A DNA stretch of 15,467 nt from Pseudomonadota bacterium (GTDB lineage: Bacteria; Pseudomonadota; Gammaproteobacteria; Burkholderiales; Burkholderiaceae_C): positions 1 to 15,467 of the forward strand of contig JAEYPG010000112.1 in the NCBI GenBank assembly GCA_023410975.1, given 5' to 3'. Shown piece by piece: positions 6,935 through 13,063 of the stretch (within the stretch, counting starts at the first letter, position 1; every line of letters begins with the position of its first letter). The notes beneath the pieces are model-generated. The model ran no database searches and was not told where the DNA came from. It saw only the letters and a program-made list of their open reading frames with translations. The translations under genes and the position numbers were made by a program.

Positions 6935-8086
6935 GTGAGTCGCTGTCTCTCCCGCCTCAGTCGCCCAGCTGCCATTCAGGATGCCTTGGATGAGTTTGTG
7001 GGTCTTGGTCGCGCAGATTTTCTGCAGAAATACGGCTTCAAACCCGCCCGCGACTATTTCGTCATCGACCCCCGCACCGGCATCGAAGCCGACTCCAAGG
7101 CCATCGTCGGGGTGGCTTTCGGCTATCAGTTCCCCGAGCAAGGCGCCCTGAAGCCGGGAGAGTTTTCCGGCGGCGATGCCACGGTCGTGCCGCTGCTGCA
7201 GTCCTTGGGATTCCAGGTGATCCACAAATCCAGCGCCAACGCCGGCGAAGACTGGACCCGCCGTGAAGTCGAGCTGATCGTCGCCGACTACCTGGACATG
7301 CTCACGCGCGAACTGACCGGCCAGCGCTACAACAAGAGCGCGCACCGCAAGCGCCTGCTGGAGCATCTTCCTGGCCGCTCCAACGGCTCCATCGAGTTCA
7401 AGCACGCCAACATCAGCGCGGTGCTGGTCGAGCTGGGATTTCCTTATCTGTGCGGCTACAAGCCCCGCGTCAATTTCCAGCGCCGCCTGCTGACCGAGGT
7501 CGTGGCCGAGCAGGCCAGTCGGTACAAGGAACTGGACAAGGCCGCGCTCTCGGCCGTGGAAATGCCGGTGGTGCCGGCGGAGTTCGAGGATTTCAGGAAA
7601 GTCAAGGCGCCCGCGCCTCCGGCACGGATGGTCGCAAGGGACGAGGAAGCCGCTTACGCTGCCCGCCCGCCGATCAAGCGCGATTACCTGGAGCGCGAAT
7701 CCCAAAACCGCTCCCTGGGCCTGGCCGGCGAGGAATTCGCCCTGCGTTTCGAGCGCTGGCGGCTCATCGAGCTGGGCGCCGGGCAACTGGCCGAGAAGGT
7801 CGAGCACGTCTCGCAGACCCAGGGCGACGGCCTGGGCTACGACATCCGTTCCTTCGAAACCGATGGCTCGGAGCGTTTCATCGAGGTCAAGACCACGAGC
7901 TTCGGCGAGCGCACGCCGTTCTTCGTCTCGGCCAATGAAGTGAGATTCGCCCGCAGCCGGCCGGAGGAATTCAGGCTGTACCGCCTATTCGATTTCAGGC
8001 AGGCGCCGCGGCTGTTCGAACTGGCCGGGCCGATCGAAACCCATTGCGCGCTGGACCCGACGACGTATCGGGCGAGTTTTGGGTGA
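6935..8086 (+). CDS. ScoMcrA-head / DUF3883 protein, putative restriction or defence nuclease
   Basis: A 383-residue protein in three parts. Residues 11-96 (LGRADFLQKYGF, then DSKAIVGVAFGY and EFSGGDATVV, ending LGFQVI) resemble the N-terminal head domain of the modification-dependent restriction enzyme ScoMcrA. Residues 107-195 (WTRREVELIVADY, GRSNGSIEFKHANISAVLVE, GYKPRVNFQ) form a segment I recognise next to HNH or DUF3883 domains. Residues 260-370 match DUF3883, with a PD-(D/E)XK-like pattern: E266 in GLAGEEF, D303 in GLGYDI, and E317-V-K319 in FIEVKTTSFG. This suggests a DNA-cleaving or DNA-sensing role; no SRA or HNH domain is present. The GTG at 6935 is the first start after an in-frame stop at 6929, without a clear ribosome-binding site. 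Function is inferred. Confidence 0.8.
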   Translation: MSRCLSRLSRPAAIQDALDEFVGLGRADFLQKYGFKPARDYFVIDPRTGIEADSKAIVGVAFGYQFPEQGALKPGEFSGGDATVVPLLQSLGFQVIHKSSANAGEDWTRREVELIVADYLDMLTRELTGQRYNKSAHRKRLLEHLPGRSNGSIEFKHANISAVLVELGFPYLCGYKPRVNFQRRLLTEVVAEQASRYKELDKAALSAVEMPVVPAEFEDFRKVKAPAPPARMVARDEEAAYAARPPIKRDYLERESQNRSLGLAGEEFALRFERWRLIELGAGQLAEKVEHVSQTQGDGLGYDIRSFETDGSERFIEVKTTSFGERTPFFVSANEVRFARSRPEEFRLYRLFDFRQAPRLFELAGPIETHCALDPTTYRASFG

Positions 8087-8182
8087 GGGGCTCTGGGCTT
8101 CCCGGAAGCTGACGCAATTCCTCGCCACACCAGCATGGGCCGTACGAAACCCGAAATCGCGTCTTCCACGGCCACTCGCTGC

Positions 8183-8199
8183 GGGCGCCTCTGGCGCCC
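8183..8199. terminator. GC hairpin between convergent genes, possible shared terminator
   Basis: GGGCGCC (8183-8189) and GGCGCCC (8193-8199) form a perfect 7-bp stem with a 3-base loop. It lies 7 bases beyond the stop of the 72-residue minus-strand gene and 97 bases beyond the DUF3883 gene. No T run follows on either strand, so termination is uncertain. Confidence 0.35.
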
Positions 8200-8206
8200 T
8201 TCGCCC

Positions 8207-8425
8207 TCAATTCATCCAGCTCTCGTACGCCGCCCGCCGCAGCCGCCGGGCATTGGCCGGGTCGGTGTGCTGAAGCTGGCCGGCCATCTCCAGCATTTCG
8301 GTGCGGACATGGGTGTGGTCCAGGGCCTGCACGAGATTCCAGGCCTCCTTCAGGACGGTTCCCAGGCCCATGACGACAGCGGTGCCCAGGGTCCGGACGG
8401 TAGGCAGGGTCACGATGGCGCTCAT
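8207..8425 (-). CDS. Small protein of unknown function (72 residues)
   Basis: A 72-residue product starting MSAIVTLPTVRTLGTAVVMG and ending RRLRRAAYESWMN. I do not recognise the family. Residues about 13-36 are hydrophobic or amphipathic, ending with KEAWNLVQAL, which could be a membrane-associated helix. The rest is polar and charged with an Arg-rich patch (RRLRRAAYE). The start is well supported: AAAAGGAG lies about 9 bases upstream of the ATG at 8425-8423, one of the best ribosome-binding sites in the window. The frame is open further upstream, but those codons look non-coding. It converges with the DUF3883 gene and has a hairpin-rich leader and a perfect palindrome (8509-8522) upstream, suggesting dedicated regulation. 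Confidence 0.7.
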   Translation of the reverse strand: MSAIVTLPTVRTLGTAVVMGLGTVLKEAWNLVQALDHTHVRTEMLEMAGQLQHTDPANARRLRRAAYESWMN

Positions 8426-8442
8426 GTCGCAATACTCCTTTT

Positions 8443-8483
8443 GAGAGCGGGATCCCTCTCTGCGGCACGCAACGCCCGTTGCG
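8443..8483 (-). promoter_or_regulatory. Structured leader of the 72-residue gene
   Basis: Two inverted repeats lie between the palindrome and the ribosome-binding site. CGCAAC and GTTGCG (8468-8473 and 8478-8483) have a 4-base loop. GAGAG and CTCTC (8443-8447 and 8456-8460) enclose CGGGATCC, which overlaps the GGGATCCC palindrome. In a leftward transcript they would fold just before the AAAAGGAG site. A regulatory role is inference only. Confidence 0.35.
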
Positions 8484-8508
8484 CGCTCCGGCAGCGTATC
8501 CCGGCATC

Positions 8509-8522
8509 TAGGGTTAACCCTA
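8509..8522. promoter_or_regulatory. Perfect 14-bp palindrome, putative operator
   Basis: TAGGGTTAACCCTA is identical to its reverse complement and is AT-rich against its surroundings. It lies 84 bases upstream of the 72-residue minus-strand gene and 171 bases upstream of the plus-strand hydratase, so either could be controlled. A dimeric regulator site is the natural reading; the regulator is unknown. Confidence 0.5.
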
Positions 8523-8692
8523 ACCAAAGACATCCCGCTCGGTAACCCCCTTGCCGCACCCATCGGCCGCTAAAGGTGCGGATTTCACGGCCCTTGTGTC
8601 TTCCCCGCCACGCTGCGAGTGCGTGCGCGGCGGATGGCGGTGCGGGTCAAATCGGCGGCCCGCCCTCCAGGCCCGACACGAAAGGCGCCGCC

Positions 8693-9520
8693 ATGCTCAG
8701 CTCTCTCCAGCTCCAGGACATCGCCGACGAGATCCAGGCCGCCCAGGCCGAGGCGCGCCAGGTGGAGCCCTTCAGCGCCCGCGCCCCCGGCTTCGACCTG
8801 GACGACGCCTATGCCGTCGCCGCCCTGGTGCACGCGGCACGCCTGGCGCGGGGTGAGTGCCCCGTGGGCCGCAAGCTCGGCTTCACCAACCCGGACATGT
8901 GGACCCTCTACGGCGTGCGCGCGCCAGTGTGGGCTTGGCTCTACGACGGCAGCGTCACCCAGCTTGCCTCCCAGGCGGGTGTGTGCGGGCTGGGCCGCTT
9001 CGCCGAGGCCCGCATCGAGCCGGAGATCGTCTTCCGCCTGCGCCACACCCCGCCGGGCGAGGCGCGGAGCGATCTGCAGGCGCTGCTGGAGTGCGTCGAG
9101 TGGGTCGCGCACGGCTTCGAGATCGTGCAGTCGCACTTCCCGGGCTGGCGGTTCCAGGCGCCCGACGCCGTCGTGGACCAGGTGCTGCACGGCGCGCTGC
9201 TCATCGGCGAGCCGGTGCCCGTGTCCGCGCTCGGCCCCGACCCGATCGCGGCGCTGCGCGACTTCCGGCTGGAGCTCTTTCGCAATGGCGAGCCCGCCGC
9301 CTTGGGCCGCGGCAGCCACGTGCTGGGCAGCCCGCTGGAGGCGCTGGCACACCTGCTGCGGCTGCTGGACCAGCGACCCCTGGTGCCGCCGCTGGAGGCC
9401 GGCGAGATCGTCACCACTGGCACCGTCACCATCGCGCCGCCGCTGCAGCCGGGCGAGCGCTGGCACACGGCGCTCGACGGCATCGCACTGCCCGGCTTGA
9501 GGCTGGACATGGGTGCCTGA
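8693..9520 (+). CDS. 2-keto-4-pentenoate hydratase / fumarylacetoacetate-hydrolase-fold enzyme
   Basis: A 275-residue protein of the MhpD/DmpH-like branch of the FAH fold. These divalent-metal enzymes hydrate 2-hydroxypenta-2,4-dienoate or decarboxylate 4-oxalocrotonate in meta-cleavage of aromatics. Visible landmarks are GRKLGFTN (59-66), the acidic metal-site motif EARIEPEIVF (105-114) with E109 and E111, GFEIVQSHF (141-149) with E143, VVDQVLHGALLIG (160-172), the LGSPLEALAHLLR helix (211-223) and GEIVTTGTVT (237-246). The usual D-x-x-A-D-N-x-S segment reads DAVVDQVLHG, so substrate preference may differ. I chose the ATG at 8693 (AAAGG just upstream); an in-frame ATG at 8576 would add 39 atypical residues. 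No other meta-cleavage gene is nearby, so the true substrate is open. Confidence 0.85.
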   Translation: MLSSLQLQDIADEIQAAQAEARQVEPFSARAPGFDLDDAYAVAALVHAARLARGECPVGRKLGFTNPDMWTLYGVRAPVWAWLYDGSVTQLASQAGVCGLGRFAEARIEPEIVFRLRHTPPGEARSDLQALLECVEWVAHGFEIVQSHFPGWRFQAPDAVVDQVLHGALLIGEPVPVSALGPDPIAALRDFRLELFRNGEPAALGRGSHVLGSPLEALAHLLRLLDQRPLVPPLEAGEIVTTGTVTIAPPLQPGERWHTALDGIALPGLRLDMGA

Positions 9521-9539
9521 ATTCCTCGCCATGCTTTGA

Positions 9540-9555
9540 GCCCGGTCAGCCGGGC
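9540..9555 (+). terminator. Weak hairpin after the hydratase gene
   Basis: GCCCGG (9540-9545) and CCGGGC (9550-9555) form a 6-bp stem with a TCAG loop, 19 bases after the hydratase stop. There is no T run, so it may only be mRNA-end structure. The remaining gap to 9673 has a small AT-rich pocket near 9592-9608, where a promoter for the lipoprotein operon could lie; I could not fix its hexamers. Confidence 0.25.
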
Positions 9556-9673
9556 CGGCACCACGTCAGCGGCAGCGAAAGGTTCTCCCTCGAAAATATT
9601 CAGTTACATGCGCGCGGGCCGCAGGCCGCGCGTGCCGTTCTGAAACCACTCAAGTTCGTTGGGAGAAGTTCTC

Positions 9674-10360
9674 ATGGCATCCGTTCGCATCGCGCTGGCC
9701 ACGGCGGCGCTGGCATTCCTGGTGGGTGGCTGCGCCACCGAGTCCTCGCGCTCGGTGGCCGTGGCCAAGGTCGAGTCCGCCGCCACCGCCTCCACCTACC
9801 GCGGCGCGCGGCTGCCCATGTCGGTGGGCAAGTTCGACAACCGCTCCAACTTCATGCGCGGCATCTTCAGCGACGGCGTGGACCGCCTCGGCAGCCAGGC
9901 CAAGACCACGCTCATCGCCCACCTGCAGCAGTCGCAACGCTTCAACGTGCTCGACCGCGACAACCTCTCCGAGCTGAAGCAGGAGGCGCAGTTCAAGTCC
10001 CAGGCTCAGAACATCCGCGGCGCGGATTTCGTCGTCACCGGCGACATCTCCGAGTTCGGCCGCAAGGAAACCGGCGACCAGCAGCTCTTCGGCCTGCTGG
10101 GCCGCGGCAAGTCGCAGCTGGCCTACGCCAAGGTCACGCTCAACGTGGTCAACAGCCTGACCTCCGAGGTCGTGTACTCCGCGCGCGGCGCCGGCGAGTA
10201 CGAGCTCAGCAACCGCGAGGTGGTCGGCTTCGGCGGCACCGCCGGCTACGACGCCACGCTCAACGGCAAGGTGCTGGACCTGGCCATCCGCCAGGCCGTG
10301 GACGACCTCGTCGCCGGCCTGCAGAACGGCGCCTGGGGCCCGCAGGGGGCGCAGCGATGA
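9674..10360 (+). CDS. CsgG/HfaB-family lipoprotein
   Basis: A 228-residue lipoprotein. Its signal peptide (MASVRIALATAALAFLVGGC) ends in a lipobox with Cys20. The body shows the CsgG pattern: VGKFDNRSNF, then a segment on clearing the sequence DRLGSQAKTTLIAHLQQSQR followed by FNVLDRDNLSELKQE, then GADFVVTGDISEFG and a VNSLTSEVVYSARGAGEYEL beta region. CsgG is the outer-membrane curli secretion pore and HfaB is a holdfast anchor protein, but this copy has no curli genes nearby, so curli export is unlikely. GGGAGAA precedes the ATG at 9674. Its TGA overlaps the ATG of the DUF4810 gene, indicating coupled translation in a three-lipoprotein operon. Confidence 0.88.
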   Translation: MASVRIALATAALAFLVGGCATESSRSVAVAKVESAATASTYRGARLPMSVGKFDNRSNFMRGIFSDGVDRLGSQAKTTLIAHLQQSQRFNVLDRDNLSELKQEAQFKSQAQNIRGADFVVTGDISEFGRKETGDQQLFGLLGRGKSQLAYAKVTLNVVNSLTSEVVYSARGAGEYELSNREVVGFGGTAGYDATLNGKVLDLAIRQAVDDLVAGLQNGAWGPQGAQR

Positions 10361-10725
10361 GCCGCCTGCGCACGACTGGGCTGGCCGCCGCGCTGGCCCT
10401 GGCCGGGCTGATGGCCGGCTGCGCCCACCGCCCGGCACCGCTCTACCAGTGGGACGGCTACCAGCGCCAGGTGTACGAGCACCTCAAGGGCGAGGGCGCC
10501 ACGGCGTCGGACCAGCTGCGCCTGCTGGAGGCCCAGGCCGAGAAGGCCCGCGCCGGCGGCGCGGCGCTGCCGCCGGGCTTCCGCGCGCACCTGGGCCTGC
10601 TGTACCTGCAGCTCGACCGTCCCGACGAGGCCCGCCAGGCGCTGGAAGCGGAGAAGACGGCCTTCCCCGAATCGGCGCACTACATGGACTTCCTGCTCAA
10701 GGGCTTCACCGCGCGCAAGTCCTGA
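10357..10725 (+). CDS. DUF4810 lipoprotein
   Basis: A 122-residue lipoprotein with signal peptide MSRLRTTGLAAALALAGLMA and lipobox cysteine at 22 (MAGC). The mature part begins with PLYQWDGYQRQVYEHLKGEG, the characteristic opening of DUF4810. It continues with a TPR-like helical stretch (PPGFRAHLGLLYLQLDRPDE, then ARQALEAEKTAFPES). The family is normally encoded between a CsgG-like and a DUF799 lipoprotein gene, as here. It is presumably a periplasm-facing adaptor of the same complex; no activity is known to me. The ATG overlaps the preceding stop (ATGA). Confidence 0.88.
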   Translation: MSRLRTTGLAAALALAGLMAGCAHRPAPLYQWDGYQRQVYEHLKGEGATASDQLRLLEAQAEKARAGGAALPPGFRAHLGLLYLQLDRPDEARQALEAEKTAFPESAHYMDFLLKGFTARKS

Positions 10726-10771
10726 GCGCCGCGCCCCGAGCCTCTCTCTTTTCTCGCATCCGGGAATCCGC

Positions 10772-11455
10772 ATGACTTCTTCCTCCCTGGCCGCGCGCGC
10801 GTCGCGCGGTGCCCGGTGGCTGGGCCTGGGCGCCGTGGTCGCCCTGCTGGGCGCCTGCGCCACGCAAAAGCCTTACGACTACGCCGCCTTCAAGCAAAGC
10901 CGCCCGGCGTCGCTGCTGGTGCTGCCGCCGGTGAGCACGGCCAACGACATCAAGGCCTCGCCGGCGGTGATGTCCCAGGTCACGCTGCCGCTGGCCGAGG
11001 CCGGCTACTACGTGCTGCCTGTCACGCTGGTGGACGAGACCTTCAAGCAGAACGGCCTCACCGTCCCCGACGAGATCCACGGCGTCGCGCCCGAGAAGCT
11101 GCGCGAGATCTTTGGCGCCGATGCGGCCGTGTACCTGCGCGTCACGCGCTACGGCACCACCTACAACGTCATCAGCAGCGTCACCATGGTCGCGGCCGAT
11201 GCACGCATCGTGGACCTGCGCTCGGGCCAGTTGCTGTGGGAAGGCAAGGCCGTGGCCTCTTCCGCGGAGAACGACAGCTCCAGCCAGGGGGGCCTGGTGG
11301 GCCTGCTGGTCAAGGCGGTGGTGAACCAGATCGTCGGCACCGCCACCGACGCCAGCTACAACTACGCCGGCCTGGCCAGCCAGCGCCTGCTGGGCGCCCC
11401 GCGGCCCAACGGCGTGCTGTACGGGCCGCGCTCGCCCAACTACCAGAAGGACTGA
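10772..11455 (+). CDS. DUF799 / GNA1162-family lipoprotein
   Basis: A 227-residue lipoprotein with an Arg-containing N-terminus, hydrophobic core and lipobox LLGAC with Cys29. The mature start KPYDYAAFKQSRPASLLVLP and the following PPVSTANDIKASPAV match the DUF799 family, whose neisserial member is GNA1162. Structural work on GNA1162 showed resemblance to TolB-like or periplasmic assembly proteins, so a role in an envelope complex is likely. Later landmarks are GADAAVYLRVTRYGTTYNV, the strand LRSGQLLWEGKA and a Gly-rich segment SSSQGGLVGLLVKAVVNQI. It follows the DUF4810 gene by 46 bases and is the third member of the operon. Only a weak ribosome-binding site (GGGAAT) is seen before the ATG. 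Confidence 0.88.
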   Translation: MTSSSLAARASRGARWLGLGAVVALLGACATQKPYDYAAFKQSRPASLLVLPPVSTANDIKASPAVMSQVTLPLAEAGYYVLPVTLVDETFKQNGLTVPDEIHGVAPEKLREIFGADAAVYLRVTRYGTTYNVISSVTMVAADARIVDLRSGQLLWEGKAVASSAENDSSSQGGLVGLLVKAVVNQIVGTATDASYNYAGLASQRLLGAPRPNGVLYGPRSPNYQKD

Positions 11456-11470
11456 TCACTAAAAGGCATC

Positions 11471-11543
11471 CCGTTCGGGCTGAGCTTGTCGAAGCCCCGG
11501 CGCAGCCGGCCTGCAGGGCCTTCGACAGGCTCAGGGCGAACGG
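11471..11543. repeat. REP-like imperfect palindrome
   Basis: The arms 11471-11494 and 11520-11543 are 24 bases each and pair with only three mismatches around a 25-base GC-rich loop. The arms carry GGGCTGAGCTTGTCGAAG on the left and CTTCGACAGGCTCAGGG on the right. I recognise CCGTTCGGGCTGAGC...TTGTCGAAG as a sequence dispersed through many Burkholderiales genomes between genes. It starts 15 bases after the DUF799 stop, a typical REP position, and may add RNA structure that protects or ends the lipoprotein transcript. Confidence 0.75.
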
Positions 11544-11583
11544 AAATTTCAGTTTTGATGGCGAATGAACTGAGACGGCGCCG

Positions 11584-11621
11584 GCACTCGCGCCGGGCCT
11601 CGCACGGCCCGGCGCGAGTGC
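11584..11621. terminator. Perfect 16-bp hairpin in the DUF799-patatin gap
   Basis: GCACTCGCGCCGGGCC (11584-11599) and GGCCCGGCGCGAGTGC (11606-11621) pair perfectly around TCGCAC. It is the longest perfect GC stem in the window. The bases after it (AGATTTCAC) give only a weak T stretch, so it may be an inefficient terminator or a second repeat unit. The rest of the 320-base gap (11622-11769) is very GC-rich with a lesser inverted repeat at 11661-11688 and no gene that I can support. Confidence 0.55.
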
Positions 11622-11775
11622 AGATTTCACGCCCCGCGAGCCTTCCCGGGCACGCCTTGGGCGCGCCGGGCCTGCCGGGCCGGCGCGCCGGCCGAAAATC
11701 CGGCCCGCCGGGCGGGACACCCGGTGCGGGCCCGCTGCCGGTCCGCGGTCCGGGATGTCGTCGAAGGGGGCCTCC

Positions 11776-13038
11776 ATGAAAAAAATTGCCATCGCCTGCC
11801 AGGGCGGGGGCTCGCACTGCGCGTTCACCGGCGGTGTGCTGGCCGCGCTGCTGCGCCGGGTGCACGCCGATGCGCAACAGCGCCTGGTGCTCGACGGCCA
11901 CGAGGTCGTGGGCCTGAGCGGCACCTCCGGCGGCGCCGTCAGCGCCTACCTCGCCTGGCTGGACCTGCTGCGCATCCGCCAGGGCCAGCGCTTCGCCGAG
12001 GACGAGCCGCTGGCGGTGGAGCGCTTCTGGAAGAACAACGCCGCGCAGCTCTTCGGCCGCTTCCCCTACGACCTGCTCACCAACCTCGCCGTGGTCGGCA
12101 TGGCCAGCATGGAGAGCGCCATGCCCGCGCTGGCCTCCGCCTCCACGCCCAGCGCCGCCACGCGCGCCATCCAGGCCCACATGCGCGCGCAGATCGAGGA
12201 GGCCGCCGGCGACCTCGCCTTCCTGCAGCCGCTGGCCGAGGCCGAGGGCGGCCTGCACCGCGCGCGGCTAAAGACGCTGCACAAGGCGCCGGTGAACTTC
12301 CCCGTGCTGCTCATCGGCGCGGCCAACGTCAACCAGGGCGTGTTCGAGCCCTTCATCGGCACGCCCGCCCACCCGCCGCTGCTGGACCAGGTGGTGGCCT
12401 CCACCGCGCTGCCGGACCTGTTCCCTTCGGTGGGCATCGCCACGCCCATGAAGGCCGCGCGCCACGCCCAGGGCACGGCGCCCGAGGACAGCGCCGAGCC
12501 CGCCTCGGCCTACTACTGGGACGGGCTGCTGTCGCAGAACCCGCCCATCAGCGACTTCCTGGGCTTCAGGGAGCGCGAGGCCAAGCCCGACGAGATCTGG
12601 ATCGTGCGCATCAACCCCGTGGCGCGGCGCAACGGGGCGGGGCGCATCGCCATCGAGCCGCCCACGCGCGCCACCGAGATCGCCGACCGCCGCAACGAGC
12701 TGGCCGGCAACCTGTCGCTGGAGCAGGAAAAGCGCTTCATCCGCCGCGTCAACGCCATGCACGACAGCGGCGCCCTGTCCGCCGCCGGGCGCGACCGCTA
12801 CAAGAAGGTGCAGCTCTGGGGCATCGCGCTGGACGGCTGGTCCGACGTGCCGGAGCATCCGGGCGCGCCCGAGGGCGACTGGCGCGAGGTGAAGTACCAG
12901 ACCCCGCGCGTGCACACGCAGGTGCTGGACTACGCCACCAAGCTGCTGCGCAGCCTGCTGTTCCTATCCGAGCTCGACGCGCTGGGGCGCGAGGCGGCGC
13001 AGGAGTTCCTGGCACACCGCAAGGCGATGGCGGCCTGA
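11776..13038 (+). CDS. Patatin-like phospholipase family protein
   Basis: A 420-residue patatin-fold hydrolase. The oxyanion loop is CQGGGSH (8-14), a variant of GGGxR with His in place of Arg/Lys. The nucleophile elbow GLSGTSGGAVSAYLAW (46-61) gives the G-T-S-G-G box with Ser51. The catalytic Asp is in YYWDGLLSQNPP (Asp249-Gly250), so the Ser-Asp dyad is complete. Lipid acyl-ester hydrolysis is expected, and the protein is probably cytoplasmic because no signal peptide is seen. Between these motifs is an atypical 190-residue helical region; a C-terminal extension of about 170 residues follows. GAAGGGGG (11763-11770) is a good ribosome-binding site for the ATG at 11776, preferred over an upstream ATG at 11755. 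It converges with the CAP lipoprotein gene, with 25 bases between stops. Confidence 0.9.
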   Translation: MKKIAIACQGGGSHCAFTGGVLAALLRRVHADAQQRLVLDGHEVVGLSGTSGGAVSAYLAWLDLLRIRQGQRFAEDEPLAVERFWKNNAAQLFGRFPYDLLTNLAVVGMASMESAMPALASASTPSAATRAIQAHMRAQIEEAAGDLAFLQPLAEAEGGLHRARLKTLHKAPVNFPVLLIGAANVNQGVFEPFIGTPAHPPLLDQVVASTALPDLFPSVGIATPMKAARHAQGTAPEDSAEPASAYYWDGLLSQNPPISDFLGFREREAKPDEIWIVRINPVARRNGAGRIAIEPPTRATEIADRRNELAGNLSLEQEKRFIRRVNAMHDSGALSAAGRDRYKKVQLWGIALDGWSDVPEHPGAPEGDWREVKYQTPRVHTQVLDYATKLLRSLLFLSELDALGREAAQEFLAHRKAMAA

Positions 13039-13063
13039 GCGCGGCTGCCGCCGGCGGCGCCGC

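Noticed and set aside
4331..7807. Very long open frame of over 1100 codons on the minus strand across gyrB and the DUF3883 gene
   Set aside because: It is low-complexity His/Ala/Val/Leu-rich, opposite two well-supported genes: a typical GC-rich antisense shadow.
8135..8545. Plus-strand open frame opposite the 72-residue gene
   Set aside because: No ribosome-binding site and a composition typical of antisense frames; the minus-strand gene has the better start signal.
8576..8692. N-terminal extension of the hydratase from an upstream ATG
   Set aside because: The 39 extra residues are unlike the family and the ATG at 8693 has a usable ribosome-binding site.
8857..10725. Long plus-strand open frame joining hydratase, CsgG and DUF4810 regions
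   Set aside because: Only its last part, from 10357, is a real protein in that frame; the rest is Arg/Pro/Ala-rich shadow of the two genes in other frames.
11661..11688. GC inverted repeat in the patatin leader
   Set aside because: Nine-bp arms made only of G and C in an extremely GC-rich stretch are expected by chance.
13039..13063. GC-rich pairing between the convergent patatin and CAP genes
   Set aside because: Only about five clean pairs and no T run on either strand; not enough to call a terminator.
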